Shown here: positions 1 to 12,745 of the stretch, piece after piece | Layout: each line of letters opens with the position of its first letter | Numbering within the stretch: position 1 is the first letter of the stretch | From: Costus lasius | Lineage: Eukaryota > Streptophyta > Magnoliopsida > Zingiberales > Costaceae | Reading direction: 5' to 3' | Length of the DNA stretch: 64,000 nucleotides | NCBI GenBank assembly: GCA_027563935.2 | Contig: JANVAS020000239.1 | Location: forward strand, 1,550,001-1,614,000 | The notes under the pieces: model-generated | The model's input: only the letters and a program-made list of their open reading frames with translations | What the model was told of the DNA's origin: nothing | The model's database searches: none | Position numbers and translations under genes: made by a program

Positions 1-974
1 ACAGCAGCAACCCGTGCCCCGTTTCCAACGCGTAGGTCTACCTCATGCTGTCCCACCTGCCTTCTTCTCTTGAGTTCCTATACATTTGAACAAATGTGAA
101 CTCCACATGCAGTGTCTAACACCCATGAAATAGAAGAAGATGAAACCATGACTTCCGTCACGTATATACCTGAGCCAGAAGCGATGCTTCCCCTCTTATC
201 TCCTTGGAGCGCTTTACAGTCCTTTTTCCAGTGACCCAGCTGGCCACAGTGGAAACACCTGTTGTCCTTCGACCGCTTCACCTTCTGTTTCAGAGCCTTA
301 CTGTAGTTCTTGACAGGGGCCTTGCCCTTCTTCCCCTTCTTCTTGTTCCTAGAAGGAACCAGTAAGACAGAGGTTGAAGGCTTTCCCTTCAGAGTTTCCT
401 CAGTAGTCAAGAGCATATTCAGCAGCTCTGCCGGAGTACAATCGACTTTGTTCATATTAAAGTTAATAATGAACGCATCGAAAGAGGGCGGGAGAGACTG
501 CAGAATTATGTCTACAGCTAGCTCCTGGTTAATGGTATGCCCCAGTTTCTCTAGAGCCTCCTTGTGCCCAATCATCTTGAGCACGTGAGCTCCAACTGGG
601 CTCCCTTCAGCCAGTTTGCTCTGAAAGAAGAGCTTCGTCAGATTATAGCGTTCTGTCCTCGCCTGTGCAGCATACAGCATCTTGAGGTTCGCTATAATTT
701 CTATAGCTGACATATCCTCATGCTGACGCTGTAGCGGTGGCGTCATAGACGCTAGCATCAGGCAAGCGACATCAATGCTATCATTGACATGCTTTTCATA
801 GGCTTCACGAACCGCCCTTGCGGCGTTCGCAGCGGGTTGAGGCGGCACTGCCGTCTCAAGGACATACAGTTTCCTCTCTGCCTTAAGAACGATCTTAAGG
901 TGTCCGAACCAGTCAGAGAAGTTCGGCCCAGCAAACTTCTCCCTTTCCAGTAGGGATCGCACATTGAAGCTCAT
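1..974 (-). pseudogene. gag and start of protease of copia-1, interrupted by a stop codon
   Basis: The frame opens at the ATG at 972-974 (MSFNVRSLLEREKFAGPNF) and encodes a Ty1/copia Gag of the UBN2/retrotran_gag type that would coat the RNA in cytoplasmic particles. A CCHC zinc knuckle (CFHCGQLGHWKKDC) lies near residues 240-253. The retropepsin-like motif LDTACGVHIC follows. A TAG at 78-80 interrupts the frame just after CSNV, where intact relatives C and H have CAG; the same frame stays open beyond it to the window edge. The protein is otherwise nearly identical to those of C and H, so this is a young copy disabled by at least one nonsense change. Confidence 0.9.
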
Positions 975-2795
975 GGTGTTCGTTGCTGCAGGAATCTACA
1001 ACAATGCAAGAACAGCAAGGTCAGTATCAATGTTCAGAATCAATCCAAGACTTAAGAAAGATTCTTTTTCTCACTATTTTATCTGACTGAAAAATCCAGT
1101 AAACAGTCCGAAAGAGTAACACTCTTTTAGTGAGATGGGATCCAGATTTCATACTTGGTCTCCGCGTCCCGCTCAGGCGAGATAAGATGCACAGAGATGA
1201 CAAGCATTAATTTCTAGTAGGCTATCCCAGCCAATCGCCAACCCGTGCGATTCCCCTTCATCTGGGCAATCCAGCAGACTGTGCCAACTGAGTTGGTACA
1301 ACACAGTCTCTGATCCCACAGATGGCTGCCTCCATGCGCTACCATATGCGCCACATATGTAGCCTACATGGTCAAGCTGACCCGACCTACTCCCTGGACC
1401 ACCACGTGCTATGCTGAGCAACGAGAAGCGATAAATCCCTTCTCTGTAACACGCAGGTGAAATCCCGCACCGTCTGAAGATAGATGGACGTGCCCACTGA
1501 GTGGGTACAACACGGCTCCAACGATAATCAGAACAGTGAGGTTTCGCGTCAGAAGGCTTACGAGCTTGATATGTTAGCATTGGATTTTAACGGTCTTTTA
1601 TCTTCTTCACTATCATGCAATTCCTACGGTGATAGCAGAAGATAAACTCATGCAGTTCTAATTATATAAGCAATAAAAAGAAAGCATGGATCTTATGTGG
1701 TAAAAGCCCAAAGCCTAAGTAAGACCTTAAGATACTTAAGTCTTCACTTGCTCTTCTTGGGATTTTTGCATCTCATCTGGTCCAACCCAGGGCCCTAGCG
1801 CCAAGAGCACCTCAGGTGCGCCACCAGCTGAATGCCCCTCTAGGATGTGTGCCTTTGTGCTCTTGTCTAATCAAATACAATTCGATCTATCTAGACAAGT
1901 TTGACTCACAGGTCAATTATACAATCAATTAATTACGAATGTGATTCGCAGATCACAATACAAATTAATTTACAAGTTTAATTCCAGGCACGCAGGCCCC
2001 AGCACAGCACACAATAGGGCAACCCACATAAGATGAAATAAACAAGCATCATGGCATCATTCAATCAACATGTGATCCATTACAAAGAAAATAAAAATTT
2101 TGAAAACCCCATTGGCATCAATTTTAATTTTCTTATAAGCCCTACAACCTTACAATGGTCCATTGATAGGGATCCACTCATCCAACTAGTCAGATCCTCT
2201 GCCCTTGCATGCACCAAGTCCTAACTGACTCGAGTTGACCTAATGGTCAACCATGCATGCGCCAAGGGCTGAACAACCCTCATGAGTTCTGGCAAGCGGG
2301 TGTGACCCCGGGCCTAACTCATGTGTGTTCACTGAGTTGTCTCAACCAGACCTCGCTACACGCCTTAGATGCAATCGACCTATGGCCACCTCGTGTTTGC
2401 GCACAGATGCCATCTGGTCGATCCATCTAGGCTGTCAGATGGTCTGATCAGACTAGTGGATCTAACTTAGAGGTGACTTCAACCCCATCAACCCATCTAA
2501 GGGTTTATAGTAGGCGCCACTTAGATCTAGTGAGGCGCGCAAGATGTAATGAATTTTACAAAGACATTCAACAAGCGCCATCAAGAAACATGCGCCAAGA
2601 ATCATACAAGTAATAACATGTAGTTTCGCATGTTGACATTAGATCTATCCATTAGCGCAAACATGTGATATCAATCATGCGCCAACATCTAATGACTAGC
2701 ATGTATTCATGCTGATGATAGATCTACAACAATGGCGCAAACATGGATCACTAAAGCAATCATAAGATTCATGCATAACCCGCTTTGATACCAAT
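975..2795 (-). other. Untranslated leader of copia-1 (PBS to gag)
   Basis: About 1.8 kb of non-coding leader. The PBS at 2782-2793 reads TGGTATCAAAGC on the minus strand, one mismatch from the usual Met-tRNA complement. Both leader hairpins are present (1489-1514 and 1277-1308). A splice-acceptor-like TTGTTGTAG stands shortly before the ATG. The tRNA-like module seen in copies H, E, F and copia-2 is missing here (expected around 1816-1860). An open frame without a conserved start spans 1173-1580. Confidence 0.8.
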
Positions 2796-4538
2796 TGAAG
2801 AGTCCCCTTCAAGGGGGAGCGCAAGCGGATAAAACCCCTTTCAAGAGGGGGGCGCAAAACCCTAATACATGCATGTAGAACACTTTTGCACGGGCGGAAA
2901 TTAGGGCATCAAGAATCGGTTGCATGATATATATGATCAACTCATTAGATTGAAATCATGAGACAAGATTCATACCATTGCCATCATATGGATGGTATCT
3001 TGGAAGCAAAGACCGAAAGGGATCTTCTCCCTAGTCGACGCACACAAGGTGATGTGCTTACTCCTTGGAGATCCTTGTACTAGCAAGGTTCTTCAAGGGC
3101 CTTTTTCGTATGGAAAGGGAAGGAGAGCTGATCTCTAGACTTGCCGAGCTTCTCTCCAAGACTTCTTCTCGTCCACACCAAGATGTCGTCAAGCGAGAGA
3201 GAGAGGAGCAAAGAGTGAATCCAACGCTTAGCCAACCAAACATGCGTTACCTTTTTGGACTTTCCAAAATTAGCATGCGCAAACGTTTATGCATTTAAGC
3301 GTTCAAGCGTTTGAGCGTTCACATGAAGTGAACCAAACGCTTATCTCACTCTAATTGAACCAAGCGCTCAACCATGAGCCGGTTCACAAGTGTATGGTTC
3401 ATTGACCAAACCGAAATCAGCCCAAGCTTTTAGTCCAGATCAAAATAAACCCTAAGGTTCTAGATCTGACCATTCACCTCTTGATGTTCCTGATCTTTCC
3501 GATCTAACATCAACACTCTCGATCGAAGCTTACCGATCTCAAGCCCTAATCAATCAAACATGATCAGACCAGATCTCACTTATAATCAGAGTTTAAATCG
3601 CTTTAAACTGAACCAAAACAATTCAGTCCACACGATCTGACTTAAGTAAGCCATATCATCAAATTGTGCGACCCTAAGGGTTTCCTTTAAATGTCGGTAA
3701 CGATAACTCACGTTATCACAATCAGTGAGGGGTATCTAGCAACACATCACTGTCTCCCGATATAAAGGAAAGAGTCTTCCAAGACTACACCCAAACCACA
3801 GCACAAGTGTGAATCATTTCACAAGGCATACATGCTTCCTTTGCCACTGGATGTTCTTATTGGACAAGTGTGTCAAACTTGTAGCTCCAATATGATGAGC
3901 ATGATTAGATCAGATGAACATAGTCATCTGGGTATGGCCATACACTTTCTCAATCATCTCATATAAGGGGGGCCCTTTTAGAACACCACACTCCTTCCAC
4001 AAGGAGACGGCAATCCTTTATCTATCACTAGTATCTGAACCTGACTCATGATCATTATCCAAGATAGTCTATAACCATTATCTCTCAAATGATATTGAAC
4101 TACCTCAAAATAATGACATTCATCATTTAGAAATACAAGTGATCTCAAGTCAAAGGACATGTGCCACTTGATGCAAACAAGGATTATTCACATTGTGACA
4201 AGCAATGGAATATCCTAGTAGGGTCTGTCCAGTACATCCAATGTACCCATGAGTCTACATCTTATTCCATGCTCGAAGCATCCTATAAGATTAGAACACA
4301 TATTAGTCTCAATCATATCAAGGCTGTCTCATGTTCACCAAGATATCTCGACTAAGGACTTTATAGCATGTCAGCCTAGCTGAACAGCTTTGAGACATTA
4401 TTCAGTAGTACACTTATTACTGCAGACAAGGTAACAACCTGAATAATAACCATGCCTTTATAAACACAAAAGTTTATTACATGATACTGATACAATCCCA
4501 AAGGCCTCAAACATTAGCCTTAAGGGCATACCCCAACA
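2796..4538 (-). repeat. 5' LTR of copia-1 (1743 bp)
   Basis: Bounded on the plus strand by TGAAGAGTCC and CCCCAACA, i.e. minus strand TGTTGGGG...CTTCA, with terminal TG/CA. It carries near its 3' terminus the short palindrome CCCCTTCAAGGGG and, mid-LTR, the inverted repeat GATAAC-N4-GTTATC at 3702-3717. Small open frames inside (for example 3978-4160) are LTR sequence and recur in every copy; they are not genes. Confidence 0.92.
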
Positions 4539-6903
4539 CAAGCCATCTAGCTGACTCCGGTCCACTGACCGCATCCGCATAGGTTAGGGGTTCATCATGA
4601 TCAATGATGTAGACTCCGTCATAGCGCTCAGGCTGTCTACGGATCCTTCTCGATCTACGCGGTTCCCGTGATATCTGAGCCTCAGGTTGTTCAATAACCT
4701 GTTCTACTGGCTCAGGCTCATCCAACTGTGCTTGACTACTTTGTCCTTCCTCTGGATTCTCATCCAACTTTATTTCTCTCCCACTGGCTTCTTGCAGAAG
4801 AAACTCCTTCTCAAGAAAAATAGCCGTCCGAGCAACAAATACTTTGTTCTCTTTGGGATCGTAGAAATAATAACCCTTAGTTTCCTTAGGGTAACCGACA
4901 AAGATGCATTTCTCAGATCTGCTCTCTAGTTTCCCAGAGGCGAGCTTTTTGACATAAGCCTCGCAACCCCAGATCTTAATAAATGTCAAGCTCGGCTGTT
5001 TCCCATACCATAACTCATATGGAGTCTTTGAAACTGCCTTGGATGGCACTCGATTTAGTACCTTTGCAGCTGTTTCCAGTGCAAATCCCCAAAAGGAGTA
5101 AGGTAGAATAGCCTGACTCATCATAGAACGAACCATATCCAGTAAGATTCTGTTCCTCCTCTCGGACACACCATTCCATTGCGGTGTTCCTGGTGGAGTG
5201 AGCTGTGAGATAATCCCACACTCCTTCAGATAGTCAGTAAATTCTCGACTTAGGTATTCTCCACCTCGATCTGAGCGAAGTGCCTTGATATTTCGGCCTA
5301 GCTGATTTTGTACTTCATTTTTGAACTCTTTGAACTTGTCAAAAGATTCACTCTTATGTCTCATTAGATAGACATACCCATATCTACTGAAATCATCAGT
5401 AAAGGTAATGAAGTATGAATAGCCACCTCTAGCATGTTTACTAAATGGCCCACACACATCACTGTGTATAAGGTCAAGTAAACCTGAAGCCCTTTGACCT
5501 TTGTTAGGAAAAGGAGACTTCGTCATTTTGCCCAATAAACAAGCTTTGCATGTATCAATCTCCTCATAGGAGAATGATCCCAGTAGTCCATGGTCATGCA
5601 ACCGCTTAATGCGCTTCTTGTTAATACGGCCTAAACGACTATGCCATATCAAGGTGCTGTCATCAGCATACTTGGCATTCTTATTATCAATGTTTTGTAT
5701 AGAACATTCCATGTCCAACATGAATAACCCATTGTTAATTGACCCAGTAGCATAAACAATATTATCAAGAGAAAGATAACACTTTGAAGTCTTGCATTCA
5801 AAGGAAAACCCTTTCCTGACAAGAGTAGGAATAGAGATAATATTCTTAGTAATGCTAGGTACAAAATAACAATTGTTCAGTTCTAATACAAGTCGAGATG
5901 GCAATGAGATGTAATATTCTCCCACAGCAACAGCAGCAACCCGTGCCCCGTTTCCAACTCGTAGGTCCACCTCATGCTGTCCCACCTGTCTTCTTCTCTT
6001 GAGTTCCTGTACATTTGAACAAATGTGAACTCCACATGCAGTGTCCAACACCCATGAAATAGAAGAAGAGGATATCATGACTTCAGTCACAAAAATACCT
6101 GAGCCAGAAGCGATGCTTCCCTTCTTGTCTCCTTGGAGCGCTTTACAGTCCTTTTTCCAGTGACCCAGCTGGCCACAATGGAAACATCTGTATTCCTTCG
6201 ATCGTTTGACCTTTTATTTCAGAGCCTTGTTGTAGTTCTTGATAGGGGCTTTGCCCTTCTTCCCCTTCTTCTTGTTCCTGGAAGGGAACATTAAGACAGA
6301 GGTTGAAGGCTTTCCCTTTAGAGTTTCCTCTGTAGTCAAGAGCATATTCTGCAACTCTGCCGGAGTACAATCGATCTTGTTCATATTAAAATTAATAATG
6401 AACGGATCGAAAGAGGTCGGGAGGGATTGCAGAATAATGTCTACAGCAAGCTCCTGATTGATGGTATGCCCCAGTTTCTCTAGAGCCTCTTTGTGCCCAA
6501 TCATCTTGAGCACATGAGCACCCACTGGACTCCCTTCAGCCAGTTTGCTCTGAAAGAAAAGCTTGGTCAAATTATAGCGCTCAGTCCTCGCCTGTGCAGC
6601 ATATAGCATCTTGAGGTTTGCTATAATTTCTATAGCAGACATATCCTCATGCTGACGCTGCAGCTGTGGCGTCATAGACGCTAGCATCAGGCAAGCGACA
6701 TCAATGCTATCATTGACATGCTTTTCATAGGCATCCCGAACCGCCCTTGCGGCGTTCGGAGCGGGTTGAGGCGGTATAGCCGTCTCGAGGACATACAGTT
6801 TCCTCTCAGCCTTAAGAACAATCTTAAGGTGTCCGTACCAGTCTGAGAAGTTTGGCCCAGCAAACTTCTCCCTTTCCAGTAGGGATCGCACATTGAAGCT
6901 CAT
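4539..6903 (-). pseudogene. gag-pol (gag, protease, integrase) of copia-2, truncated and with a stop
   Basis: Starts at the ATG at 6901-6903. Gag runs to a TAA at 6214-6216 (relatives have CAG), just before the zinc knuckle, so Gag would end after about 229 residues. Beyond it the same frame continues through CFHCGQLGHWKKDC, the protease motif LDTACGVHIC, and integrase with the H-H-C-C region (HSRLG...CKACLLGKM) and the DDE residues in HSDVCG, RSDRGGEY and NGVSERRNR. The LGH of other copies is LGR here, a change in the second conserved histidine. The frame ends at 4539 inside SARWL, before the RT, where copia-1 is inserted; the ten residues after that are LTR sequence. Confidence 0.9.
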
Positions 6904-8725
6904 GGTGTTCGTTGCTGCAGGAATCTACAACAATGCAAGAACAGCAAGGTCAGTATCAATGTTGAGAATCAATCCAGGACTTAAGAATGATTCTTTTCTC
7001 ACTATTTTTTCTGACTGAAAAAATCCATTAAAACAGTCCGAAAGAGTAAGACTCTTTTAGTGAGATGGGATCCAGATTTCATACTTGGTCTCCGCGTCCC
7101 GCTCAGGCGAGATAAGATGCACAGAGAGTACAAGCACTAATTTCTGGTAGGCAGTCCCTGCCAATCGCCAACCCGTGCGATTCCCCTTCATCTGGGCAAT
7201 CCAGTCGACTGTGCCAACTGAGTTGGTACAACACAGTCTCTGATCCCACAGATGGCTGCCTCCATATAGCTGACATATGCCCCATATGTAGCCTACATGG
7301 CCAAGCTGACCTGACCTACTCCCTGGGCCACCACGTGCTATGCTGAGCAACGAGAAGCGATAAATCCCTTCTCTGTAACACGCAGGTGAAATCACACACC
7401 GTCTGAAGATAGATGGGCGTGCCCACTGAGTGGGTACAACACGGCCCCAACGATAGTCAGAACAGTGAGGTTTCGCGTCAGAAGGCTTACGAGCTTGATA
7501 TTTAGCGTTGGATTTTAACGGTCTTTTATCTTCTTAACTATCATGCAAACCCTATGGTGATAGCAGAAGATTAAATCATGCAGTTCTAATTATATAAACA
7601 ATAAATAGAAAGCATGCTTATCTTATGTGGTAAAAGCCCATTAACCCTAAGTAAGACCTTAATTTAACTTAAGTCTTCACTTGAGCTCTCCATGGGTCTT
7701 TTGCATCTCATCTGGCCCAAACCAGGGCCCAAGCGCCCTCTGCAGCTCAGGTGCGCCCACCAGGTAGATGCGCCTGTCACAAGGTCGAACCCTGGACCTC
7801 CCACCTGGTCAAGCCTCAAGCTGCATGCGCCTCTGCCAAGTGTGCTCTGTGCTCTTGTCTGATTAAAAGTACATTTTAATCTATCTAGACAAGATTGACA
7901 CGCAGGTCAATTACACAATAAATTAATTAAAATGTGATGCGCAGATCACAAATATAATAATTTACATTTTTAATCCAGGCACGCAGGCCCCAGCACAACA
8001 CACATTAACACGGGCAGCCCACATAAGATTAAATAAACAAGCATATGCTTACAATCAACATGTGATCCAATAAGAAAATAAAATTTTGAAAAACCCCATT
8101 GGCATCAATTTTATTTGTCTTATGTGCCCTACTACCTTACAACGGTCCATAAATAGGGATCCACTCATCATGTCTAGTCAGATCCACTGCCCTTGCATGC
8201 ACCAAGTCCTAACTGACTTGAGTCGACCCAATGGTCAACCATGCATGCACTGGGCTGAACAACCCTCATGAGTTCTGGCTAGTGGGTGTGACCCCGGGCC
8301 TAACTCATGTGTGTTCACTGGTTGTCTCAACCAGACATCGCTACATGCCTGTCTGCAGTCGACCTATAGCCACCTCGTGCTTGCGCACAGGTGCCATCTG
8401 GTCGACCCATCTAGGCTGTCAGATGGTCTGATCAGACAGGTTGGATCTTACCTAGAGGATGACTTCAACCCAATCAACCCGTCTAAGGGTTTAAAGTAGG
8501 TGCGAATGTAGATCTAGGTTAGGCGCGCAAGTTAAGTGTTTAACAAACCGAAAACAATAACAAGTGCCATCATCATTATACATGTGCAACTATAAGATAA
8601 ACATACATGTAATCTTGTCGCATGATGAAACTATTAGATCTAAGCATTTGCGCAAGCATGGATCAAACATGAAGATCAAACATAGCAATCATATTAACAT
8701 GCAAATAACCTCCTCTGATACCAAT
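6904..8725 (-). other. Untranslated leader of copia-2
   Basis: Long non-coding leader like that of the other copies. Hairpins occur at 7418-7443 and 7207-7238. A tRNA-like module lies at about 7775-7845, with a B-box-like GGGTTCGACC (reverse complement of 7783-7793) and A-box-like TGGCAGAGGCG (reverse complement of 7828-7838). The acceptor-like TTGTTGTAG just precedes gag. The leader open frame is frameshifted relative to copia-1 and copia-C. Confidence 0.8.
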
Positions 8726-10414
8726 TGAAGGTCCCCTAATACAAGGGGAGGGGGCGAAACCCTAATAGAAGGCGCATATAAGGAATTTCGAGCGGAAGCA
8801 AGGGTTTCTTTTAACATCTTTTGCATGCCATATGATCAACATATAAATGCTTGTATAGATCGATAGAGATCATACCATAGGCATGAGGAAGATGGCGACT
8901 TGGAAGAGAAAGATGCAAGCGCTTCTTCTCCAAAGGTGCCGCACACAAGAAGAGAGGTGGCTCCTTCTTGGTGATCTTTGTGCTAGCAAAGATCTTCAAG
9001 TGCCCTTGTCGTGTGAAGAAGATTGAGATCTCTCTTGCTTGGCCGAATAACCTCCTTGGCGTGAAGACTCTTTTTCTCTCTCGGAGAGAGGAGACGTCGA
9101 GAGGAGGGGATAGGCGACGTGAGAAACGTTCCATGTGAACGTTAAGACATGGCTTCTAAAAATAGTAAGCCTTAATGTCTCAAGCGGTTATGCGTTCACT
9201 TCAAAGTGAACCAAGCGCTTATCTCACTCCCTTTTGAACCATGCGCTCATACATGAGCCGGTTCAATTGTATTTTGGTCCAAGACCAAATTAAATCAGCC
9301 CAAGCGATTTGGTCTAGACCATAGTAAACCCTAAGGTTCCAGATCTAACCGTTCATCTCTTGATGCTTTTGATCTCACTGATCTAGCATCACTACTCTCG
9401 ATCGAAGCTTACCGATCTCAAGCCCTAATCAATCAAACATGATTAGACCAGATCTCACTTACAATCAGAGTTTAAACTCCTTTAAACTGAACCAAAACAA
9501 TTCAGTCCACACGATCTGACTTAAGTAAGCCATATCATCAAATTGTGTGACCCTAAGGGTTTCCTTTAAATGTCGGTAACGATAACTTACGTTATCACGA
9601 TCAGTGAGGGGTATCTAGCAACACATCACTGTCTCCCGATATAAAGGAAAGAGTCTTCCAATACTACACCCAAACCACAGCACAAGTGTGAATCCACTTC
9701 ACTAGGCATACATGTTTCCTTTGCCACTGGATGTTCTTATTGGACAAGCGTGTCAAGCCTGTAACTCCAATATGATGAGCATGATTAGATCAGATGAACA
9801 TAGTCACCTGGGTATGGCCATACACTTTCTCAATCATCTCATCCAGGGGGGCCCCTTTAGAACATCACAGTCCAATCAAGGAGACGGCAATCCTATATCT
9901 ATCACTAGTGTCCTAACCTGACTCATGATCATTATCCAAGATAGTCTATAACCATTATGTTTCAAATGATATTGAACCACCTCAAAACAATGACAATCAT
10001 CATTCAGAAACACAAGTGATCTCAAGTCAGAGGACATGTGCCACTTGTTGCAAACAAGGATTATTCACATTGTGACAAGCAATTGAATATCCTAGTAGGG
10101 TCTGTCCAGTACATCCAATGTACCCATGAGTCTACATCTTATTCCATGCTCGAAGCATCCTATAAGATTAGAACACATATTAGTCTCAATCATATCAAGG
10201 CTGTCTCATGTTCACCAAGATATCTCGACTAAGGACATTACAGCATGTCAGCCAAGCTGAACAGCATTGAGACATTATTCAGAAGCACACTTATTGCAGC
10301 AGACAATGTAACAAACTGAATAACAACCATTGCCTTTATAAACATAAGAGTTTATACATGATACTGAAAGAATCCCAAGGCCTCAAACATTAGCCTTAAG
10401 GGCATACCCCAACA
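8726..10414 (-). repeat. 5' LTR of copia-2 (1689 bp)
   Basis: Plus-strand termini TGAAGGTCCCC and CCCCAACA; on the element strand TGTTGGGG...CCTTCA. PBS at 8712-8723 begins two bases inside. Sequence is clearly the same family as the other 1.65-1.75 kb LTRs, including the block around ACATTTAAAGGAAACCC. Confidence 0.92.
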
Positions 10415-11088
10415 GTTTCATGATCGTATGGCTTAATCATATGATCAACATTAAAACTTGCTTAAAACAAGTGAAGATGTTACCATGGCCATGAGTGGCG
10501 GCTTGGAAGAAGATAGAGGGCGAGTGGCTCTCCTCCAAAGAAGTCGCACACAAGGTGATGGAACTTGCTTCCTTGCGCATCCCTTGTGCTAGCAAAAACG
10601 CCAAGGTATCTTGATCGTGTATGAGGAGATGTGTTCACCCCTTTGGCTGGCGAAAACTTCTTCCCTTTCGTGGAGGCAAGACACGCACGAGAGGAAGGGG
10701 GTGAGAGAGAGAGCGTCTCAACGTTCGAAACCGTGGGGGGTTTCCAAAAGGAATCATGCCTTCCAAATATAGTAAGTGTTTTACTCTTACTTTAACTCCC
10801 ACGTAACCATCGAAACTCATCTCTCAATCGAACCATACGTTCACCAAGTGAACCGGTTCAATTCACTTTGGTTCAAAGACCAAATCGACCCAAGCCTTGG
10901 TCTAGATCTAATTGAACCAAATGGCTCAAGATCTAACCACACATCTCTTGATGCTCTTGATCTCATCGATCAAGCATCAATTCTCCCGATCGAAGCTTAC
11001 CGATCTCAAGCCCTAATCAATCAAACATGATCAGACCAGATCTCACTTCCAATCAGAGTTTAAACTCCTTTAAATTGAACCAAAACCA

Positions 11089-12745
11089 TGTTGGGGTATG
11101 CCCTTAAGGCTAATGTTTGAGGCCTTTGGGATTGTAATAGTATCATGTAATAAACTGTTGTGTTTATAAAGGCATGGTTATTATTCAGGTTGTTACCTTG
11201 TCTGCTGTAATAAGTGTACTTCTGAATAATGTCTCAAAGCTGTTCAGCTAGGCTGACAGTCTATATGTCCTTAGTCGAGATATCTTGGTGAACATGAGAC
11301 AACCTTGATATGATTGAGACTAATATGTGTGCTAATCTTATAGGATGCTTCGAGCATGGAATAAGATGTAGACTCATGGGTACATTGGATGTACTGGACA
11401 GACCCTACTGGGATATTCCATTGCTTGTCACAATGTGAATGATCCTTATAAGCAGCAAGTGGCACATGTCCTTTGACTTGAGATCACTTGTGTTTCTAAA
11501 TGATGATTGTCATTGTTTTGAGGTAGTTCAATATCATTTGAAACATAATGATTATAGACTATCTTGGATGGTGAGCTTGAGTCAGGTTAGGGCTCTTGTG
11601 ATAGATAAAGGATTGCCGTCTCCTTGTTCAAGGAGTGTGATGTTCTAAGGGCCCCCCCCCCCCCCCGATATGAGATGATTGAGGAAGTGTATGGCCATAC
11701 CCAGATGACTATGTTCATCTGATCTAATCATGCTCATCATATTGGAGTTACAAGCTTGACCCGCTTGTCCAATAAGAACATCCAGTGGCAAAGGACACAT
11801 GTATGCCAAGTGAGTTGATTCACACTTGTGCTATGGTTTGGGTGGAGTCTTGGAAGACTCTTTCCTTTATATCGGGAGACAGTGATGTGTTGCTAGATAC
11901 CCCTCACTGATCGTGATAACGTAAGTTATCGTTACCGACATTTAGAGGAAACCCTCAGGGTCGCACAATTTGATGATATGGCTTACTTAAGTCAGATCGT
12001 GTGGACTGAACTGTTTAGACTCAGTTTAAACGAGTTCAGACTCTGATTGTAAGTGAGATCTAGTCTGATCATGTTTGATTGATTGGGGCTTGAGATCGGT
12101 AAGCTTCGATCGAGAGTTTGGATGCTAGATCATAGAGATCAAGAGCATCAAGAGATGAATGGTTAGATCTTGAACCATTTGGTTCAAAGAGATCTAGACC
12201 ATGTCTTGGGCTGGTTTAATGAACCGAATTGGGTTGAACCTAATTGACTTGAACCGGTTCACATGGGTGAACGTATGGTTCAAGGTGTAAAGGCTTGTTG
12301 GGCGGTTTTTCCTTCAAGTGAGCGCATGGCTTGAAAACCTTCCATTTATGGAAGTGTAACGCCATGACTTGATTGGAGAAGGCTTAACGCAAATCGGTTT
12401 TTCGGAATTGTCATCTTCGTTGGACGAAGGAGGATTCTAGGAGACGATAGCTCTCGGCCAAGCGCATCTCAACACACGACAAGGACATTGGGATCTCTTG
12501 CTAGCACAAGGAAGATCCTAAAGGGTAGCCACCCCTCATCTTGTGTGCGAATTTGAAGAGGAGACCTATTTTGATCTCTTGCTTCCAAGCCGCCACCCTC
12601 TTCATGGCTTTGGTATGAGTTCTCATAACTTCAAGTTGATCATATAGTTATCATATTCGATCTTGTTTAGAAACCCTTTTTCACCATGCTTGTTAGAATC
12701 GCAAGTTTAGGGTTTCTTCCCCCCTTTGAATTAGGGGTTCCTTCA
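11089..12745 (+). repeat. Solo LTR 1 of the copia family (1657 bp, TSD AACCA)
   Basis: Starts TGTTGGGG and ends CCTTCA, with AACCA at 11084-11088 and again at 12746-12750. The empty site GAACCAAAACCATTCAG is visible in the E 5' LTR near 30483. No PBS, gag or second LTR is attached, so this is the product of LTR-LTR recombination within one inserted element. It carries a run of about 15 C at 11652-11666 where other copies have 5-8, and an intact GATAAC-GTAA-GTTATC palindrome (11915-11930). Confidence 0.95.

Larger units (their letters stand above)
1..4538 (-). mobile_element. Copia-1: Angela-like Ty1/copia retrotransposon, 5' part only
   Basis: Read on the minus strand, this holds a 5' LTR (2796-4538), a PBS, a long leader and gag running into protease; the rest of pol and the 3' LTR lie beyond the left edge. 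It is inserted within the pol gene of copia-2: the copia-2 reading frame stops exactly at the LTR terminus, leaving CAAGC (4539-4543) as the visible half of the expected 5-bp target duplication. Orientation follows from the coding strand and from the PBS lying left of the LTR. The other end cannot be checked here. Confidence 0.93.
4539..10414 (-). mobile_element. Copia-2: Angela-like retrotransposon, 5' part, broken by copia-1
   Basis: Minus-strand element with 5' LTR 8726-10414, PBS 8712-8723 (TGGTATCAGAGG), leader and gag-pol up to the point where copia-1 entered. The remaining RT/RNase H region and 3' LTR must lie left of the window. The right terminus abuts copia-E LTR sequence beginning GTTTC (10415-10419), the visible half of its target duplication; the intact E LTR at 29820-29840 shows the uninterrupted site. 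Confidence 0.92.

Noticed and set aside
310..588. Plus-strand frame opposite gag (MTGALPFFPFFLFLEG), also at 6239, 35969 and 45635
   Set aside because: Antisense shadow of the lysine-rich Gag segment; its conservation follows from gag.
9712..10232. Short open frames of 60-80 codons (such as MPLVANKDYSHCDKQ) recurring about a dozen times
   Set aside because: They lie at the same LTR position in every copia copy and on either strand relative to the element; no start or codon constraint is evident.
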